Shown here piece after piece: positions 7,967 through 16,761 of a stretch of DNA of 59,744 nucleotides. Numbering within the stretch: position 1 is the first letter of the stretch; each line of letters begins with the position of its first letter. Under the pieces are notes generated by a model. That model saw only the letters and a program-made list of their open reading frames with translations, was not told the DNA's origin and ran no database searches. Source of the stretch: Ferrithrix thermotolerans DSM 19514 (GTDB taxonomy: Bacteria; Actinomycetota; Acidimicrobiia; Acidimicrobiales; CAIXPF01); assembly GCA_945906305.1 (NCBI GenBank), contig CAMDQT010000021.1, positions 1 to 59,744 on the forward strand. The letters run 5' to 3'. Both the position numbers and the translations under genes were made by a program.

Positions 7967-9754
7967 CGCGAGCCGCTTTTCGAGTTGGCGGAGTTCCTCC
8001 CGCAAAGACTCCGGCAAGCGAGACCCGATGAAGTCGTAGTGCTGCTCGTAGAGCGGCAACTCCTCGCGCCAGGCGTCGTTGTCCACGGTGGTGAGCGCGG
8101 TCATGGTGGCGGTGGTCAGGTTGAGTCCGCTCACATCGATGGCGTCGGGCGTGGGGACGTTGCCGATTGCCGTCTCGGCCGCTTCCGCGGTGCCATCGAG
8201 CCGTCCGAGGATCCACTTGAGCACCCGGCCGTTGTCGCCGTAACCAGGCCACATGAACTGACCGTTGGAATCTTTACGGAACCAGTTCACCCAGTAGAGG
8301 CGGGGCAGCTTGGCCTGATCGGCGCCCGCGCCCAAGCTCAGCCAGTGCTCGAAGTAGTCGCCCATGTTGTAGCCACAGAACGGCAGCATGGCGAAGGGAT
8401 CGAAGCGAACCTCGCCCACCTTGCCCGCCGCCGCTGCAGTTTTTTCCGAGGACATGATCGAACCGAGAAACACGCCGTGTTGCCAGTCTCGGGCCTCCGT
8501 TACCAGCGGCACGTTGCTCGCTCGGCGGCCACCGAAGAGGATGGCCGAGATCGGCACGCCTGCGGGATCCGCCCATTCGGGTGCGCACGAGGGGTTCTGA
8601 GCCGCAGGTGCGGTGAAGCGGGCGTTGGGATGCGCGGCCGATACGTCCGAGGAGGGGGACCAGTCCTGACCTCGCCAGTCCTGCAGATGTCCAGGCGGTG
8701 GGCTGCCAATGCCTTCCCACCAGATGTCACCGTTGTCGGTACGAGCAACGTTGGTGAAGATGGTGTTCCTGGCGACTGCGGTCATCGCATTGGGGTTGGT
8801 TTCCATCGAGGTGCCCGGTGCCACCCCGAAGAACCCCGCTTCAGGGTTGATGGCGTACAAGCGACCATCGGGGCCGAACTTCATCCAGGCGATGTCATCG
8901 CCGATGGTCTCGACCTTCCAACCCGCAAGGGTGGGGATCATCATCGCCATGTTGGTCTTGCCGCAGGCCGAAGGGAACGCGGCCGCGACATAGCGCTTCT
9001 CACCGTTCGGTGGGGTGACGCCGAGGATCAACATGTGCTCGGCCAGCCACCCGTCCTCGCGTGCCATCGTGGAGGCGATACGCAGGGCAAAGCATTTCTT
9101 GCCGAGCAGGGCGTTACCGCCGTACCCCGACCCGTAGCTCCAGATTTCGCGGGTCTGGGGGAAGTGGGTGATGTACTTGGATTCGGCGTCGCAAGGCCAC
9201 GCGACGTCGGCCTGGCCCGCGGCCAAGGGCATGCCGACGGAATGGACGCACGGTACGAACTCGCCCTGCTCGCCCAGCACGTCGAGGGTGGCCTGACCCA
9301 TGCGGGTCATGATCCGCATGTTGACCACCACATAGGCGGAGTCGGAAAGTTGAACGCCGATGTGGGCAATCGGCGACCCGAGCGGCCCCATGGAGAAGGG
9401 GATCACATACAGGGTGCGACCCTTCATCGAGCCAGTGAACAGGCGGATCATCTCGGCCCGCATCTCGGCCGGTTCGCGCCAGTTGTTGGTCGGCCCGGCG
9501 TCGATCTCGCGCTCAGAGCAGATGAAGGTCCGGTCTTCAACCCGAGCCACGTCACTTGGGTCGGACAGGGCGAGATAGCTGTTCGGGCGAAGATCTTCCG
9601 ACAGCCGTTCGAAGGTTCCGCCATCAACGAGCAATTGGGCCAGGCGCTCGTACTCCTCGTCCGATCCGTCGCACCACTCGACTGCACAGGGCTGCAGAAT
9701 CTCTGTCCAGTGGTTGACCCACTCGATGAGTTTGGTGTTTTTGGTGGGCGGCAT
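7961..9754 (-). CDS. pckG: Phosphoenolpyruvate carboxykinase (GTP)
   Basis: 597 residues, the standard length of the GTP-dependent class. It converts oxaloacetate and GTP to phosphoenolpyruvate, GDP and CO2 in gluconeogenesis. Visible are the kinase loop [13 protein letters not shown], the substrate-site [16 protein letters not shown], the mobile-loop region [14 protein letters not shown], and RVLKWILGR near the C-terminus. The ATG at 9754 has a strong GGAAGAGGGG ribosome-binding site. It is monocistronic; the 231 bases upstream hold its promoter. The GTP form, without neighbouring anaplerotic genes, is common in Actinobacteria. Confidence 0.97.
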   Translation of the reverse strand: MPPTKNTKLIEWVNHWTEILQPCAVEWCDGSDEEYERLAQLLVDGGTFERLSEDLRPNSYLALSDPSDVARVEDRTFICSEREIDAGPTNNWREPAEMRAEMIRLFTGSMKGRTLYVIPFSMGPLGSPIAHIGVQLSDSAYVVVNMRIMTRMGQATLDVLGEQGEFVPCVHSVGMPLAAGQADVAWPCDAESKYITHFPQTREIWSYGSGYGGNALLGKKCFALRIASTMAREDGWLAEHMLILGVTPPNGEKRYVAAAFPSACGKTNMAMMIPTLAGWKVETIGDDIAWMKFGPDGRLYAINPEAGFFGVAPGTSMETNPNAMTAVARNTIFTNVARTDNGDIWWEGIGSPPPGHLQDWRGQDWSPSSDVSAAHPNARFTAPAAQNPSCAPEWADPAGVPISAILFGGRRASNVPLVTEARDWQHGVFLGSIMSSEKTAAAAGKVGEVRFDPFAMLPFCGYNMGDYFEHWLSLGAGADQAKLPRLYWVNWFRKDSNGQFMWPGYGDNGRVLKWILGRLDGTAEAAETAIGNVPTPDAIDVSGLNLTTATMTALTTVDNDAWREELPLYEQHYDFIGSRLPESLREELRQLEKRLAG

Positions 9755-9985
9755 TACCCCTCTTCCGACGTCGTTGTCGTGACTTGTTCCCAGGTGCAGC
9801 AGCCCACGAGCGAGCTGTGTTCCTCCCTACGGTGCCGGGGTTCGACTCCGTAGATATTGAGGCAATCTAGCATCGGCATCTGAGATGGCAGGTGGACGAT
9901 TCCGAGCCGCTTCTGTGGCTGAATCGAACCATTACATCGAGGCGGTGCTCCGTCAAAGGGCCGATTCTCCCGTGTCGGAGAAATC
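9755..9985 (-). promoter_or_regulatory. pckG upstream region with two candidate promoters
   Basis: This gap holds no credible gene. Reading leftward, TTGACG is followed after 16 bases by TAATGG (9927-9954), and further on TAGATT (9864-9869) is a TANNNT -10 candidate. Both would give a leader of at least 100 bases ending in the strong pckG ribosome-binding site. Confidence 0.3.
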
Positions 9986-10225
9986 TCAGCCCGACATCCG
10001 CTCCACTGGACCGGGCGTCTGCATGTCGATCTCCGAACCGAGGCGGAGCCGCACGGCGCGGCCGCTTTCGTCGAGGTCGAATACGACGCGTTGGCCCTGG
10101 CGCACCATCCGCAGAATAGAGCCGACGAGTGCGTCGACGCCGAGCTCGATCTCTGCGAGGTCGGTATCGCGCAGCAGGCTGCCGGTCTTCGTTCCCGGGT
10201 CGTAGGACTTGATCACCCCTTGCAC
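9986..10225 (-). CDS. Small cold-shock/OB-fold-like protein
   Basis: 79 residues. The N-terminus MQGVIKSYDPGTKTGSLL resembles the first two strands of a cold-shock domain (usual form MxGxVKxFDxxKGFGFI), but the RNP1 aromatic residues KGFGFI are replaced by TKTGSLL. The RNP2-like VFVH is also missing, so nucleic-acid binding is uncertain. The GTG start is preceded at 7 bases by a -10 hexamer, so it is probably expressed as a leaderless mRNA, divergently from recG. Confidence 0.6.
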   Translation of the reverse strand: MQGVIKSYDPGTKTGSLLRDTDLAEIELGVDALVGSILRMVRQGQRVVFDLDESGRAVRLRLGSEIDMQTPGPVERMSG

Positions 10226-10232
10226 AGCCCCA

Positions 10233-10238
10233 ACGCTA
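10233..10238 (-). promoter_or_regulatory. -10 element, leaderless promoter of the cold-shock-like gene
   Basis: On the minus strand this reads TAGCGT, then 7 bases, then the GTG start at 10225. Confidence 0.45.
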
Positions 10239-10261
10239 CCCGCCCGCCCGGCATTGCCCGC

Positions 10262-10267
10262 TAATCT
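10262..10267 (+). promoter_or_regulatory. -10 element, leaderless promoter of recG
   Basis: TAATCT, then 8 bases, then the ATG at 10276; no Shine-Dalgarno and no good -35. Confidence 0.45.
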
Positions 10268-10275
10268 GCGTCGCG

Positions 10276-12456
10276 ATGAGCCCGGAGCGCGACACCGCGG
10301 GCGGGGATAGCGCGCCGCTTACGCTTCGCGACTTCGCCTCAATGCCCGCCAGCGTGTTGCGCGGCGTAGGTCCGAAGAAGGCTGATGCGCTGGCGCAACT
10401 CGGCATTGAGTCGGTGCTCGATCTGATTACCCATTACCCGCGTCGCTACGTGGACCGCACCCGCGAGGCGCTCGTTTCGGAGTTGCAACCGGGGGAGCAG
10501 GCAACCGTTGTCGTGCGGGTCGAGCAGGCCACCACCCGCCGCACCAAACGCGGCCAGGCCATGACCACGGTTCGCTGCGTCGATGGTCAGGGCAACTCCT
10601 TGGGGGTCAGTTTCTTTGGCCAGGCGTGGCGCGAGCGGCAACTCACCCCGGGCTCACTGGTTGTGGTGTACGGCAAGCTGGAGCTGTTCCGTGGGGCCCG
10701 CCAGATGACCTCGCCGGTGGTCGACCTGATCGGTGACCGCACGGGCCGAATCGTGCCTATCTATCCGCAATCGGACAAGGCGGGCATGTCGACCTGGGAG
10801 ATCGGCGATCTGATAGATGAGGCCCTTCGGCGGGTCGACGCTCGCCGAGGCTTCGCCGACCCGTTGCCGGTTGCCATCCGCCAACGACTGGAGTTAGTTG
10901 GTCGGGGCGAAGCGCTGCGCACCATCCACGCCCCGCCGTCGCTGGCGGTGATGGCTCAGGCCCGTCGGCGGCTGGCCTTCGACGAGTTGCTCCGGGTACA
11001 GCTGGCCCTGGTGCAACGCAAGCGCCAAATCGAACATGCCGCGCAAGGCATCGTCCACGAGGTCGACGGTACGCTGCTGGAGCGCTTTTGGGCCACCCTG
11101 CCCTTCACCTTGACCGGGGCCCAGCAGCGCGTCATCGAGGAGATTGCCGTCGACTTGGCTCGACCGCTGCCGATGCACCGTCTGCTGCAGGGAGACGTTG
11201 GCTCGGGCAAGACCTTGGTTGCCGTGGCCACCTTGCTCATGGCGGTGCAAGGTGGCAACCAGGGCGCGCTGATGGCGCCCACCGAGGTGCTGGCCGACCA
11301 ACACGGCTCGGGGGTGCGGGCGCTCGTGGCCGGGCTCAGCGTGCCAGATCCAGCCTCGTTGCTCACTGAACGGCCGGTCCGGGTGGAGTTGCTGACCCAC
11401 CGCACCGGCGTCGCGGATCGGCGGCGAATCCTGGCCGCGCTGGCTGCGGGCGGGGTCGATTTGCTGGTCGGGACGCACGCGTTGATTCAGGAAGGGGTGA
11501 CCTTCGCCCGGTTGGGTGCGGTCGTCATCGACGAACAGCACCGATTCGGCGTGGAACAGCGGGCCGCTCTGCGCGATAAGAACCACGACGGCATGATTGC
11601 CGATGTGCTGGTCATGACCGCCACCCCGATTCCGCGTACCGCGGCCATGACGGTCTACGGCGATCTCGATGTGTCCGTCCTCGATGAGTTGCCGCCCGGC
11701 CGCACGCCGATCGAGACGATCTGGGCGCGCGATCACCTCGAGGAGTCCGTCGCCTGGGCGACGGTGCGCCATGAGGTGGCGGAAGGGCGCCAGGCCTACG
11801 TGGTGACACCGTTGGTCGAAGACAGCGACAAGCTCGAGGTCTCCTCGGCGGAGGCCACCTTCGCCCGTCTCGGCGTGCACGAGTTGGCCGGTTTGCGTCT
11901 TGGGCTGTTGCATGGCCGACTCGGCTCGAGCGAAAAGGACGCCGTGATGGAGGCGTTTCGCCGCGGCAGGCTCGACGTTTTGGTTGCCACCACGGTCATT
12001 GAGGTCGGTGTGGATGTCCCCAACGCCAGCGTGATGGTGATCCTCGATGCCGATCGCTTCGGTATCGCCCAGTTGCACCAGTTGCGGGGGCGGGTGGGGC
12101 GAGGCCGTTACCACAGCACGTGTTTCCTGGTGGCGCATCTCAACGACCCCGAGGCAGCACAGGCGGTGTCCGCCGAACGGTTGTCGGCGTTGGTACGCAC
12201 TACTGACGGCTTCGAGCTCGCGGAGGTCGACCTCGACCTGCGCGGTGAGGGGACGCTGATGGGCGAACGCCAGAAAGGTCGCAACGACCTCAAGCTGGCG
12301 TCCCTGCGTCGAGACCGTGAATTGGTCGGCGTCGCCCGTCAGGTGGCTTTCGAGTTGGTCGATGAACGCGGCAGCCTGGGGGAGCACCCGCTGCTCGAGG
12401 ACGAGGTTCGGACCGTGCTCGGCGAGGCGGACACCGAGTTCCTGTTCAAGAGCTGA
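10276..12456 (+). CDS. recG: ATP-dependent DNA helicase RecG
   Basis: 726 residues, full length. RecG remodels stalled replication forks and branch-migrates Holliday junctions. The N-terminal wedge/OB domain spans about residues 30-150 (start RGVGPKKADALAQLG). The superfamily 2 motor follows: Walker A GDVGSGKT (about 306-313), DEQH box (about 419-422), TATPIPRTAAMT, VIEVGVDVPNA and QLRGRVGRG, ending in the LRGEGTLMGERQKGR TRG-like region. It is followed after nine bases by a convergent zinc-ribbon gene; rsmD and coaD come next on the same strand, as in other Actinobacteria. Confidence 0.97.
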   Translation: MSPERDTAGGDSAPLTLRDFASMPASVLRGVGPKKADALAQLGIESVLDLITHYPRRYVDRTREALVSELQPGEQATVVVRVEQATTRRTKRGQAMTTVRCVDGQGNSLGVSFFGQAWRERQLTPGSLVVVYGKLELFRGARQMTSPVVDLIGDRTGRIVPIYPQSDKAGMSTWEIGDLIDEALRRVDARRGFADPLPVAIRQRLELVGRGEALRTIHAPPSLAVMAQARRRLAFDELLRVQLALVQRKRQIEHAAQGIVHEVDGTLLERFWATLPFTLTGAQQRVIEEIAVDLARPLPMHRLLQGDVGSGKTLVAVATLLMAVQGGNQGALMAPTEVLADQHGSGVRALVAGLSVPDPASLLTERPVRVELLTHRTGVADRRRILAALAAGGVDLLVGTHALIQEGVTFARLGAVVIDEQHRFGVEQRAALRDKNHDGMIADVLVMTATPIPRTAAMTVYGDLDVSVLDELPPGRTPIETIWARDHLEESVAWATVRHEVAEGRQAYVVTPLVEDSDKLEVSSAEATFARLGVHELAGLRLGLLHGRLGSSEKDAVMEAFRRGRLDVLVATTVIEVGVDVPNASVMVILDADRFGIAQLHQLRGRVGRGRYHSTCFLVAHLNDPEAAQAVSAERLSALVRTTDGFELAEVDLDLRGEGTLMGERQKGRNDLKLASLRRDRELVGVARQVAFELVDERGSLGEHPLLEDEVRTVLGEADTEFLFKS

Positions 12457-12465
12457 CGGGCGCGC

Positions 12466-12630
12466 TCAGCTCAGGTCGTCTTCGTGGACCTCGAGGTCCC
12501 AGCGGTCGCGGCAGTCGCGGCAGCGATAGACGATGTTGTCGCCAACGTGCCACCCCGATTCCGGTTCCAAGGACAACAACGTGCACGGTCCACCGCAGTC
12601 GATACAGGTGATGACGTTCGGGATGGCCAC
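12466..12630 (-). CDS. 54-residue zinc-ribbon protein, unknown function
   Basis: A short leftward gene between recG and rsmD. The protein has two CxxC pairs: CIDC near residue 9 and CRDC near residue 40, spaced as in a single rubredoxin-like zinc ribbon, with a further Cys in GGPC. The C-terminus is acidic (EVHEDDLS). It starts at GTG; a TAACGT -10 hexamer lies exactly six bases upstream and there is no Shine-Dalgarno. Its stop is 9 bases from the recG stop. It could be a nucleic-acid or protein-interaction module; no function is known. Confidence 0.7.
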   Translation of the reverse strand: MAIPNVITCIDCGGPCTLLSLEPESGWHVGDNIVYRCRDCRDRWDLEVHEDDLS

Positions 12631-12636
12631 GTAGCG

Positions 12637-12642
12637 ACGTTA
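12637..12642 (-). promoter_or_regulatory. -10 element, leaderless promoter of the zinc-ribbon gene
   Basis: On the minus strand this reads TAACGT, then exactly 6 bases, then the GTG start at 12630. Confidence 0.5.
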
Positions 12643-12677
12643 CCGCCACCGCGGTACGGGTGCGCCGAAGGGGCCAC

Positions 12678-12683
12678 TACCGT
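12678..12683 (+). promoter_or_regulatory. -10 element, leaderless promoter of rsmD-coaD
   Basis: TACCGT, then 8 bases, then the ATG at 12692. This favours that ATG over the in-frame TTG at 12683. Confidence 0.45.
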
Positions 12684-12691
12684 TGACGCTC

Positions 12692-13243
12692 ATGCGTGTC
12701 ATTGCCGGCGAGGCCCGCGGCCGACCGTTACGGGCACCGAAGGGGTCGGCCACCCGGCCGACCTCGGACCGCGTTCGAGAGGCGATCTTCAACATGCTGG
12801 GCAGTCACCTTGACCTGCACGGGATGCGAGTTCTCGACCTCTTCGCAGGCTCTGGCGCGCTCGGTGTCGAGGCGCTGTCGCGCGGCGCCGCCGAGGTGGT
12901 GTTCGTCGATCACGATGCTGTGGCGCGTCAGGTGATTGTCGAGAACCTGCGAGCGACCGGCTTCAGCGATCGTGCCGTGGTGCGTGGCGGCGACGCGACC
13001 CTTCCGTGGCCAGACGAGGCTGTGCTCTTCGACGTGGCCTTTTGCGACCCGCCCTACCGCTTCGATGAGTGGCACGACCTTCTTGTGGGGTTGGCGGCGA
13101 CATGGGTGGTGGTGGAGAGCGACCGCGAGTTCGCGCTGCCGCCGGGATGGGAACTCGTTCGGGCCAAGCAGTACGGGTCTACGGTGGTGCTCCTGGCGCG
13201 GCGGGGAAGTCCTGCCGTGACCATGTCCGCCGAACAGGAGTGA
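12692..13243 (+). CDS. rsmD: 16S rRNA (guanine(966)-N2)-methyltransferase RsmD
   Basis: 183 residues, the usual length. It methylates G966 (E. coli numbering) of 16S rRNA with S-adenosylmethionine. The family N-terminus RVIAGEARGRPL and TRPTSDRVREAIFNML are present, followed by the SAM motif LDLFAGSGALGVEALSRGA and the catalytic CDPPY (normally N/DPPY). The ATG at 12692 gives exactly the family N-terminus. It is followed by coaD after 5 bases; the rsmD-coaD pair is a classical bacterial neighbourhood. Confidence 0.95.
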   Translation: MRVIAGEARGRPLRAPKGSATRPTSDRVREAIFNMLGSHLDLHGMRVLDLFAGSGALGVEALSRGAAEVVFVDHDAVARQVIVENLRATGFSDRAVVRGGDATLPWPDEAVLFDVAFCDPPYRFDEWHDLLVGLAATWVVVESDREFALPPGWELVRAKQYGSTVVLLARRGSPAVTMSAEQE

Positions 13244-13248
13244 GCACC

Positions 13249-13755
13249 GTGGCGACCGCTTTGGTCCCGGGCAGTTTCAACCCCATCCATCACGGCCATG
13301 TCCGCATCATCGAGATCGTGGCTGCCACCTTTGACCGCGTGTTGGTTGCTGCAGTGGGAAATCCGAACAAGGCCCCTGATCCCTTCAGCCTGGAGCAACG
13401 TCGTGAGCTGATCGAGCAGTCGGTGGCGCATCTGGCCAACGTCGAGACCGTCATCGGCTCGGGGTTGGTGGTGGACTTGGCGACGGCGGTAGGGGCGGAC
13501 GCCATTGTGAAGGGGCTGCGCGGGTTGTTGGACTTCGAGTCCGAGGTCCAAATGGCCCACATGAACCAGGCGATGGGCAACATCCCCACGCTGTTCGTGC
13601 CGACGGCTCCCGAGCATGGTCATCTGGCCTCGAGCCTCATCCGCGAGATCGCCCGTTTGGGGGGTAGTGTTGATTCGATGGTGCCGCTACCGGTGGCCCA
13701 GGCCCTGGCAAAGGCATTCGGGGCGCCGGCTGAACGTGGACGTGGATCGACGTGA
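13249..13755 (+). CDS. coaD: Pantetheine-phosphate adenylyltransferase
   Basis: 168 residues. It transfers AMP from ATP to 4'-phosphopantetheine, the penultimate step of coenzyme A synthesis. The nucleotidyltransferase motif PGSFNPIHHGH (with TxGH-type His), VVDLATAVGADAIVKGLRG and the C-terminal SSLIREIARLGGSV are all present. Two GTG starts are possible: 13240 overlaps the rsmD stop, and 13249 has AGGAG eight bases upstream, so 13249 was chosen. The last four bases overlap the next gene. Confidence 0.95.
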   Translation: MATALVPGSFNPIHHGHVRIIEIVAATFDRVLVAAVGNPNKAPDPFSLEQRRELIEQSVAHLANVETVIGSGLVVDLATAVGADAIVKGLRGLLDFESEVQMAHMNQAMGNIPTLFVPTAPEHGHLASSLIREIARLGGSVDSMVPLPVAQALAKAFGAPAERGRGST

Positions 13756-14363
13756 CCGATAACGACTTCGAGCGCTACCGCGACGAGGACTCCCTCGCTG
13801 ATTTGGGCGAGCCACCCCAAACAGAGACCGAGAAGTTGCTCCATCGGGTTCGAGACCTGATCGAGTCGGCCCGACCGGTCCCCTTGTCCACCTCGGCGAT
13901 GATCAACCGCGACGAGCTGGTCGCCCTTGTCGACCAGGCGCTGAACCATTTCCCTGATGAGCTGCGCGAATCGCGATGGTTGCTGAAGGAACGGACCGAG
14001 TTTCTGGCCAAGGCTCGTGCCGACGGCGAAGAACTCGTCTCTCGGGCCAGAGCCAGAGCCGAGCAGATGGTGCAACGAACCGAGGTCGTACGGGCGGCTG
14101 AGTCCAGGGCGCGGTCCGTTATCGACGCCGCGGAGGGCGATGCCCGGCGCATGCGGCTCGAATGTGAGGACTACTGCGATAAGAAGCTGGGCAGCTTCGA
14201 GATCGTGCTGGAGCGGACCATGAAGCTCGTGGCCCAAGGCCGTGAGAAGCTGCAGCTCAGTTCCAGTCGATCGATTGGTCCCCTCGCTGATGACGGCGAG
14301 GATCGACGCGCGGCCGCCATGGCGGAGGAGCCAGCTGGCTTCTTCGACCAAGACCAGACCTGA
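13752..14363 (+). CDS. SepIVA/DivIVA-like coiled-coil cell-envelope protein
   Basis: 203 residues. The acidic N-terminus is followed by TEKLLHRVRDLIESARPVPLS and then a long charged helix from about residue 55 to 175 that should form a coiled coil. Position and architecture match mycobacterial SepIVA (Rv2927c), which sits beside DUF177, rnc, fpg and smc and acts in septum and polar cell-wall assembly. Assignment rests on synteny and coiled-coil character. The GTG start overlaps the coaD stop by four bases, so the two are translationally coupled. Confidence 0.7.
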   Translation: MTDNDFERYRDEDSLADLGEPPQTETEKLLHRVRDLIESARPVPLSTSAMINRDELVALVDQALNHFPDELRESRWLLKERTEFLAKARADGEELVSRARARAEQMVQRTEVVRAAESRARSVIDAAEGDARRMRLECEDYCDKKLGSFEIVLERTMKLVAQGREKLQLSSSRSIGPLADDGEDRRAAAMAEEPAGFFDQDQT

Positions 14364-14424
14364 CCGTCGCGCCGGGCGCGCACGAGCCAGCCGCCCCACG
14401 CCGAGAACCCACGGAGCCATCATC

Positions 14425-14994
14425 GTGACTGGGCAGCGAGAGTCCATGCTCATCAGCGTCGCCGCGGCGCTGCGGCGGGTAGGAGTGCCGCACCCACTGC
14501 GACGGACGGCACAACTTGATGAGCTCCGCGTGGGTGAGGCGGCGGTGGAGGCGGACACCCCGATCGAGATCGAACTCGTGGCCGAGGCCACCGGCACATC
14601 AGTCGTCCTCACCGGAACGCTGCAAACCGTCGCGACGTGTTCGTGTCGGCGCTGTCTTGAGCCCTTTCCGCAGTCGCTGGTGGTCGCCATTCGGGAGGTC
14701 TTCGAGCTGCGCCCGACCGAAGGCGAGACGTACCCGTTGGTGTCTGAACACCTCGACCTGGTGCCGTTGGTGCGTGACGCCGTACTGCTCTCGCTGCCGC
14801 TGGCGCCGTTGTGCCGCGCCGAATGTCCCGGACCCGCGCCGGAGCTGTTTCCTACCCAGACCACCGCGGCGGCTGAGGGCCCCGTGGCCGGTATGGGGCC
14901 CGCCGTCACGGCGCCGGCTCCGGCTCCGGTGGCCTCCGAGTCACCTCGGGACCCGCGTTGGGCTGCGTTGGACCAACTGAATCTCGATCGTTGA
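14425..14994 (+). CDS. yceD: DUF177 / YceD family protein
   Basis: 189 residues. The family lies immediately upstream of rpmF in most bacteria and is linked to 23S rRNA and large-subunit maturation (plant and E. coli homologues). Typical features are the strand IEIELVAEATGTSVVLTGTL, the Cys motif CSCRRCLEPF, and a second Cys pair (CRAEC) near residue 133. The C-terminal 40 residues are Pro/Ala-rich and probably disordered. The GTG start has a GGAG ribosome-binding site eight bases upstream; an ATG at 14446 is an alternative. Confidence 0.88.
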   Translation: MTGQRESMLISVAAALRRVGVPHPLRRTAQLDELRVGEAAVEADTPIEIELVAEATGTSVVLTGTLQTVATCSCRRCLEPFPQSLVVAIREVFELRPTEGETYPLVSEHLDLVPLVRDAVLLSLPLAPLCRAECPGPAPELFPTQTTAAAEGPVAGMGPAVTAPAPAPVASESPRDPRWAALDQLNLDR

Positions 14995-15089
14995 CCGACC
15001 AAGGTCGCCTCGGAGGTGTCACTCCGGCTATGGTGTATCGCTCGCGCCCACTCAACTGGGCCCGCTGACCGCGTACGAGGATCGACGTC

Positions 15090-15269
15090 ATGCCCGTCCC
15101 AAAGAGAAAAACCTCCAAGGCGAGGACCCGAAGCCGTCGCGCCGCGGCGTGGAAGCTTGGTCTGCCCGCTCGGAGTGTGTGCCCGCGATGCGGATCGGCC
15201 AAAACGCCTCACGTCGTGTGCCGAGCCTGCGGTTGGTACGCCGGCCGCCAGGCCATCGAAATCAGCTGA
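15090..15269 (+). CDS. rpmF: 50S ribosomal protein L32
   Basis: 59 residues, MPVPKRKTSKARTRSRRA at the start, as usual for bL32. It is the zinc-binding form, with CPRCG and CRACGWYAG giving four cysteines. It is placed as expected between DUF177 and plsX. The zinc form, rather than a cysteine-free paralogue, suggests that this copy depends on zinc supply; no second copy is in the window. GAGGATCG lies upstream of the ATG as a weak ribosome-binding site. Confidence 0.97.
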   Translation: MPVPKRKTSKARTRSRRAAAWKLGLPARSVCPRCGSAKTPHVVCRACGWYAGRQAIEIS

Positions 15270-15303
15270 ACGCCGATCCCCGCTTCCGCCACGGCCTGTT
15301 CCG

Positions 15304-16377
15304 GTGAGTACCGACGCCGCCGAGACCTATGCCGGGCTCAGTCCAGCACTGACTGAACGGTCGCTTCATGCTGGGCACCTCCCCATCGTCATCGACGCCA
15401 TGGGCGGTGACCACGCGCCGGGGGAGATCGTCGCCGGTGCACGACTGGCGTTCGCGGCTGGTGTCCCGGTGGTCCTCGTGGGTCGGCAGGACGAACTTGG
15501 TGACACGGGCGAGGTACCGGTGGTGGTGGCCAACGAGGTCATAGCCATGGACGCCGACCCCAGTTCGTCGGTCCGCCGGCTCAAGGATTCATCCTTGGTC
15601 CGTTGTGCCGAAGCGGTGCGCGATGGCCGCGCCTCGGCCATGGTCAGTGCCGGCAACACCGGAGCAGCGATGGCCGCGGCCTTGCTCCGCATGGGTCGGA
15701 TCCGGGGCATATCGCGACCGGCGATTGCCATTCCGATCGCCACCCCGGGTGGCGTGCCAACAATTTTGCTCGATGCTGGGGCCAATGCCGATTGTCAGCC
15801 CGATTGGCTCGTCCAGTTCGGCCAGATGGGAGCGGTGTACTCGCGGTTGCGGTTCGGCACCGTCAGGCCTCGAATTGGCCTGCTCTCCATCGGCGAGGAG
15901 TCGGCGAAAGGCAACCAACTGGTCAAAGAGACGCAGCGGCTCATGGCCGCTGAGGGGCGCTGGTTGGAGGCACCTCAGGCTCGTTTCATCGGCAATGTCG
16001 AGGGTCGCGATCTGATGTCCACCGAGGTCGACGTGGCGGTGGCCGACGGATTCACCGGCAACATCGCCCTGAAGTCGCTCGAGGGTGCGCTCATCGGGAT
16101 GGTGAAGACCATGGAGCTGCTCGCCGACGGGGACGAACTTGTCCTCGCTGCCGCCCGCCGCCTTCATGCCGAGCTTGACCCCGAGAACGCCGGTGGCGGC
16201 ATGTTGCTCGGTGTGCGTGGTGTGTGCATCATCAGCCATGGTTCGTCCTCGGCGCAGGCCCTGGCCAATGCCGTCACCTTGGCGCAGGAAATGGTGCTCG
16301 CCGACGCGGTCGGTGCGCTGAGCTCCATGGCGTCGATCGCCGCGGGTGGCCACGGGGAGCAGGACAATGACGATTAG
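15304..16377 (+). CDS. plsX: Phosphate acyltransferase PlsX
   Basis: 357 residues. PlsX makes acyl-phosphate from acyl-ACP for phospholipid synthesis. Clear signatures are IDAMGGDHAPGEIV near residue 29, SSVRRLKDSSL, SAGNTGAAMAAALL, TILLDAGANADC, LLSIGEESAKGN and FVGN-like FIGNVEGRD. The 28 residues before the domain are unusual for the family. The GTG at 15304 is the first start after rpmF and no better one lies in frame before the core, so the exact start is uncertain. acpP follows 93 bases downstream. Confidence 0.93.
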   Translation: MSTDAAETYAGLSPALTERSLHAGHLPIVIDAMGGDHAPGEIVAGARLAFAAGVPVVLVGRQDELGDTGEVPVVVANEVIAMDADPSSSVRRLKDSSLVRCAEAVRDGRASAMVSAGNTGAAMAAALLRMGRIRGISRPAIAIPIATPGGVPTILLDAGANADCQPDWLVQFGQMGAVYSRLRFGTVRPRIGLLSIGEESAKGNQLVKETQRLMAAEGRWLEAPQARFIGNVEGRDLMSTEVDVAVADGFTGNIALKSLEGALIGMVKTMELLADGDELVLAAARRLHAELDPENAGGGMLLGVRGVCIISHGSSSAQALANAVTLAQEMVLADAVGALSSMASIAAGGHGEQDNDD

Positions 16378-16470
16378 TATCAGCCGACTGCATTCGAGCA
16401 GCGCCGTTCCGCTTGGCTGGCATGGCCATGGATTCGGTGTCAGCCGAACGGACGAGAAAGGGAGCTGTGT

Positions 16471-16761
16471 ATGCCTGCTGAGACCCATTTGACGCAAGGA
16501 CCCGTGTCACGGGCGGAAGTGCTCGCCATCGTTCGTGAACGCCTGGCTGACATCTTGGAGATTCAACCTGACGTCATCGAGGAGGGCGCTTCCTTCCGTG
16601 ACGACCTCGATGCCGATTCGTTGGCGTTGATCGAACTCGTCGAGGCCATCGAAGAGGAACTGTCGGAGCGTACCGTCGGGTTCCGCATTGAAGACGACGA
16701 CCTCGAGGACCTTAAGACCGTGCGCGATGCCGTCGACTACGTTGTCGGACGCATCGGCTGA
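16471..16761 (+). CDS. acpP: Acyl carrier protein
   Basis: 96 residues, somewhat longer than the usual 77-80 because of a 12-residue N-terminal extension. The phosphopantetheine attachment motif DADSLALIEL places the modified serine at residue 50. The protein is strongly acidic, as expected. A good ribosome-binding site (AAAGGGAG) precedes the ATG. It lies between plsX and rnc, and the reading frame of rnc begins inside its 3' end. Confidence 0.93.
   Translation: MPAETHLTQGPVSRAEVLAIVRERLADILEIQPDVIEEGASFRDDLDADSLALIELVEAIEEELSERTVGFRIEDDDLEDLKTVRDAVDYVVGRIG

Noticed and set aside
7985-9853. A 622-codon open frame on the plus strand opposite pckG
   Set aside because: It is fully antisense to a PEP carboxykinase with all motifs; the translation is His/Arg/Gly-rich with no recognisable domain. 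Long antisense frames are normal in high-GC genes.
10894-12387. A 497-codon open frame antisense to recG
   Set aside because: It mirrors the recG codon usage, has no domain signature and no promoter or ribosome-binding site.
13620-15212. A 530-codon frame on the minus strand across coaD, the SepIVA-like gene, DUF177 and rpmF
   Set aside because: It would overlap four well-supported genes, including rpmF; composition is typical of a shadow frame.
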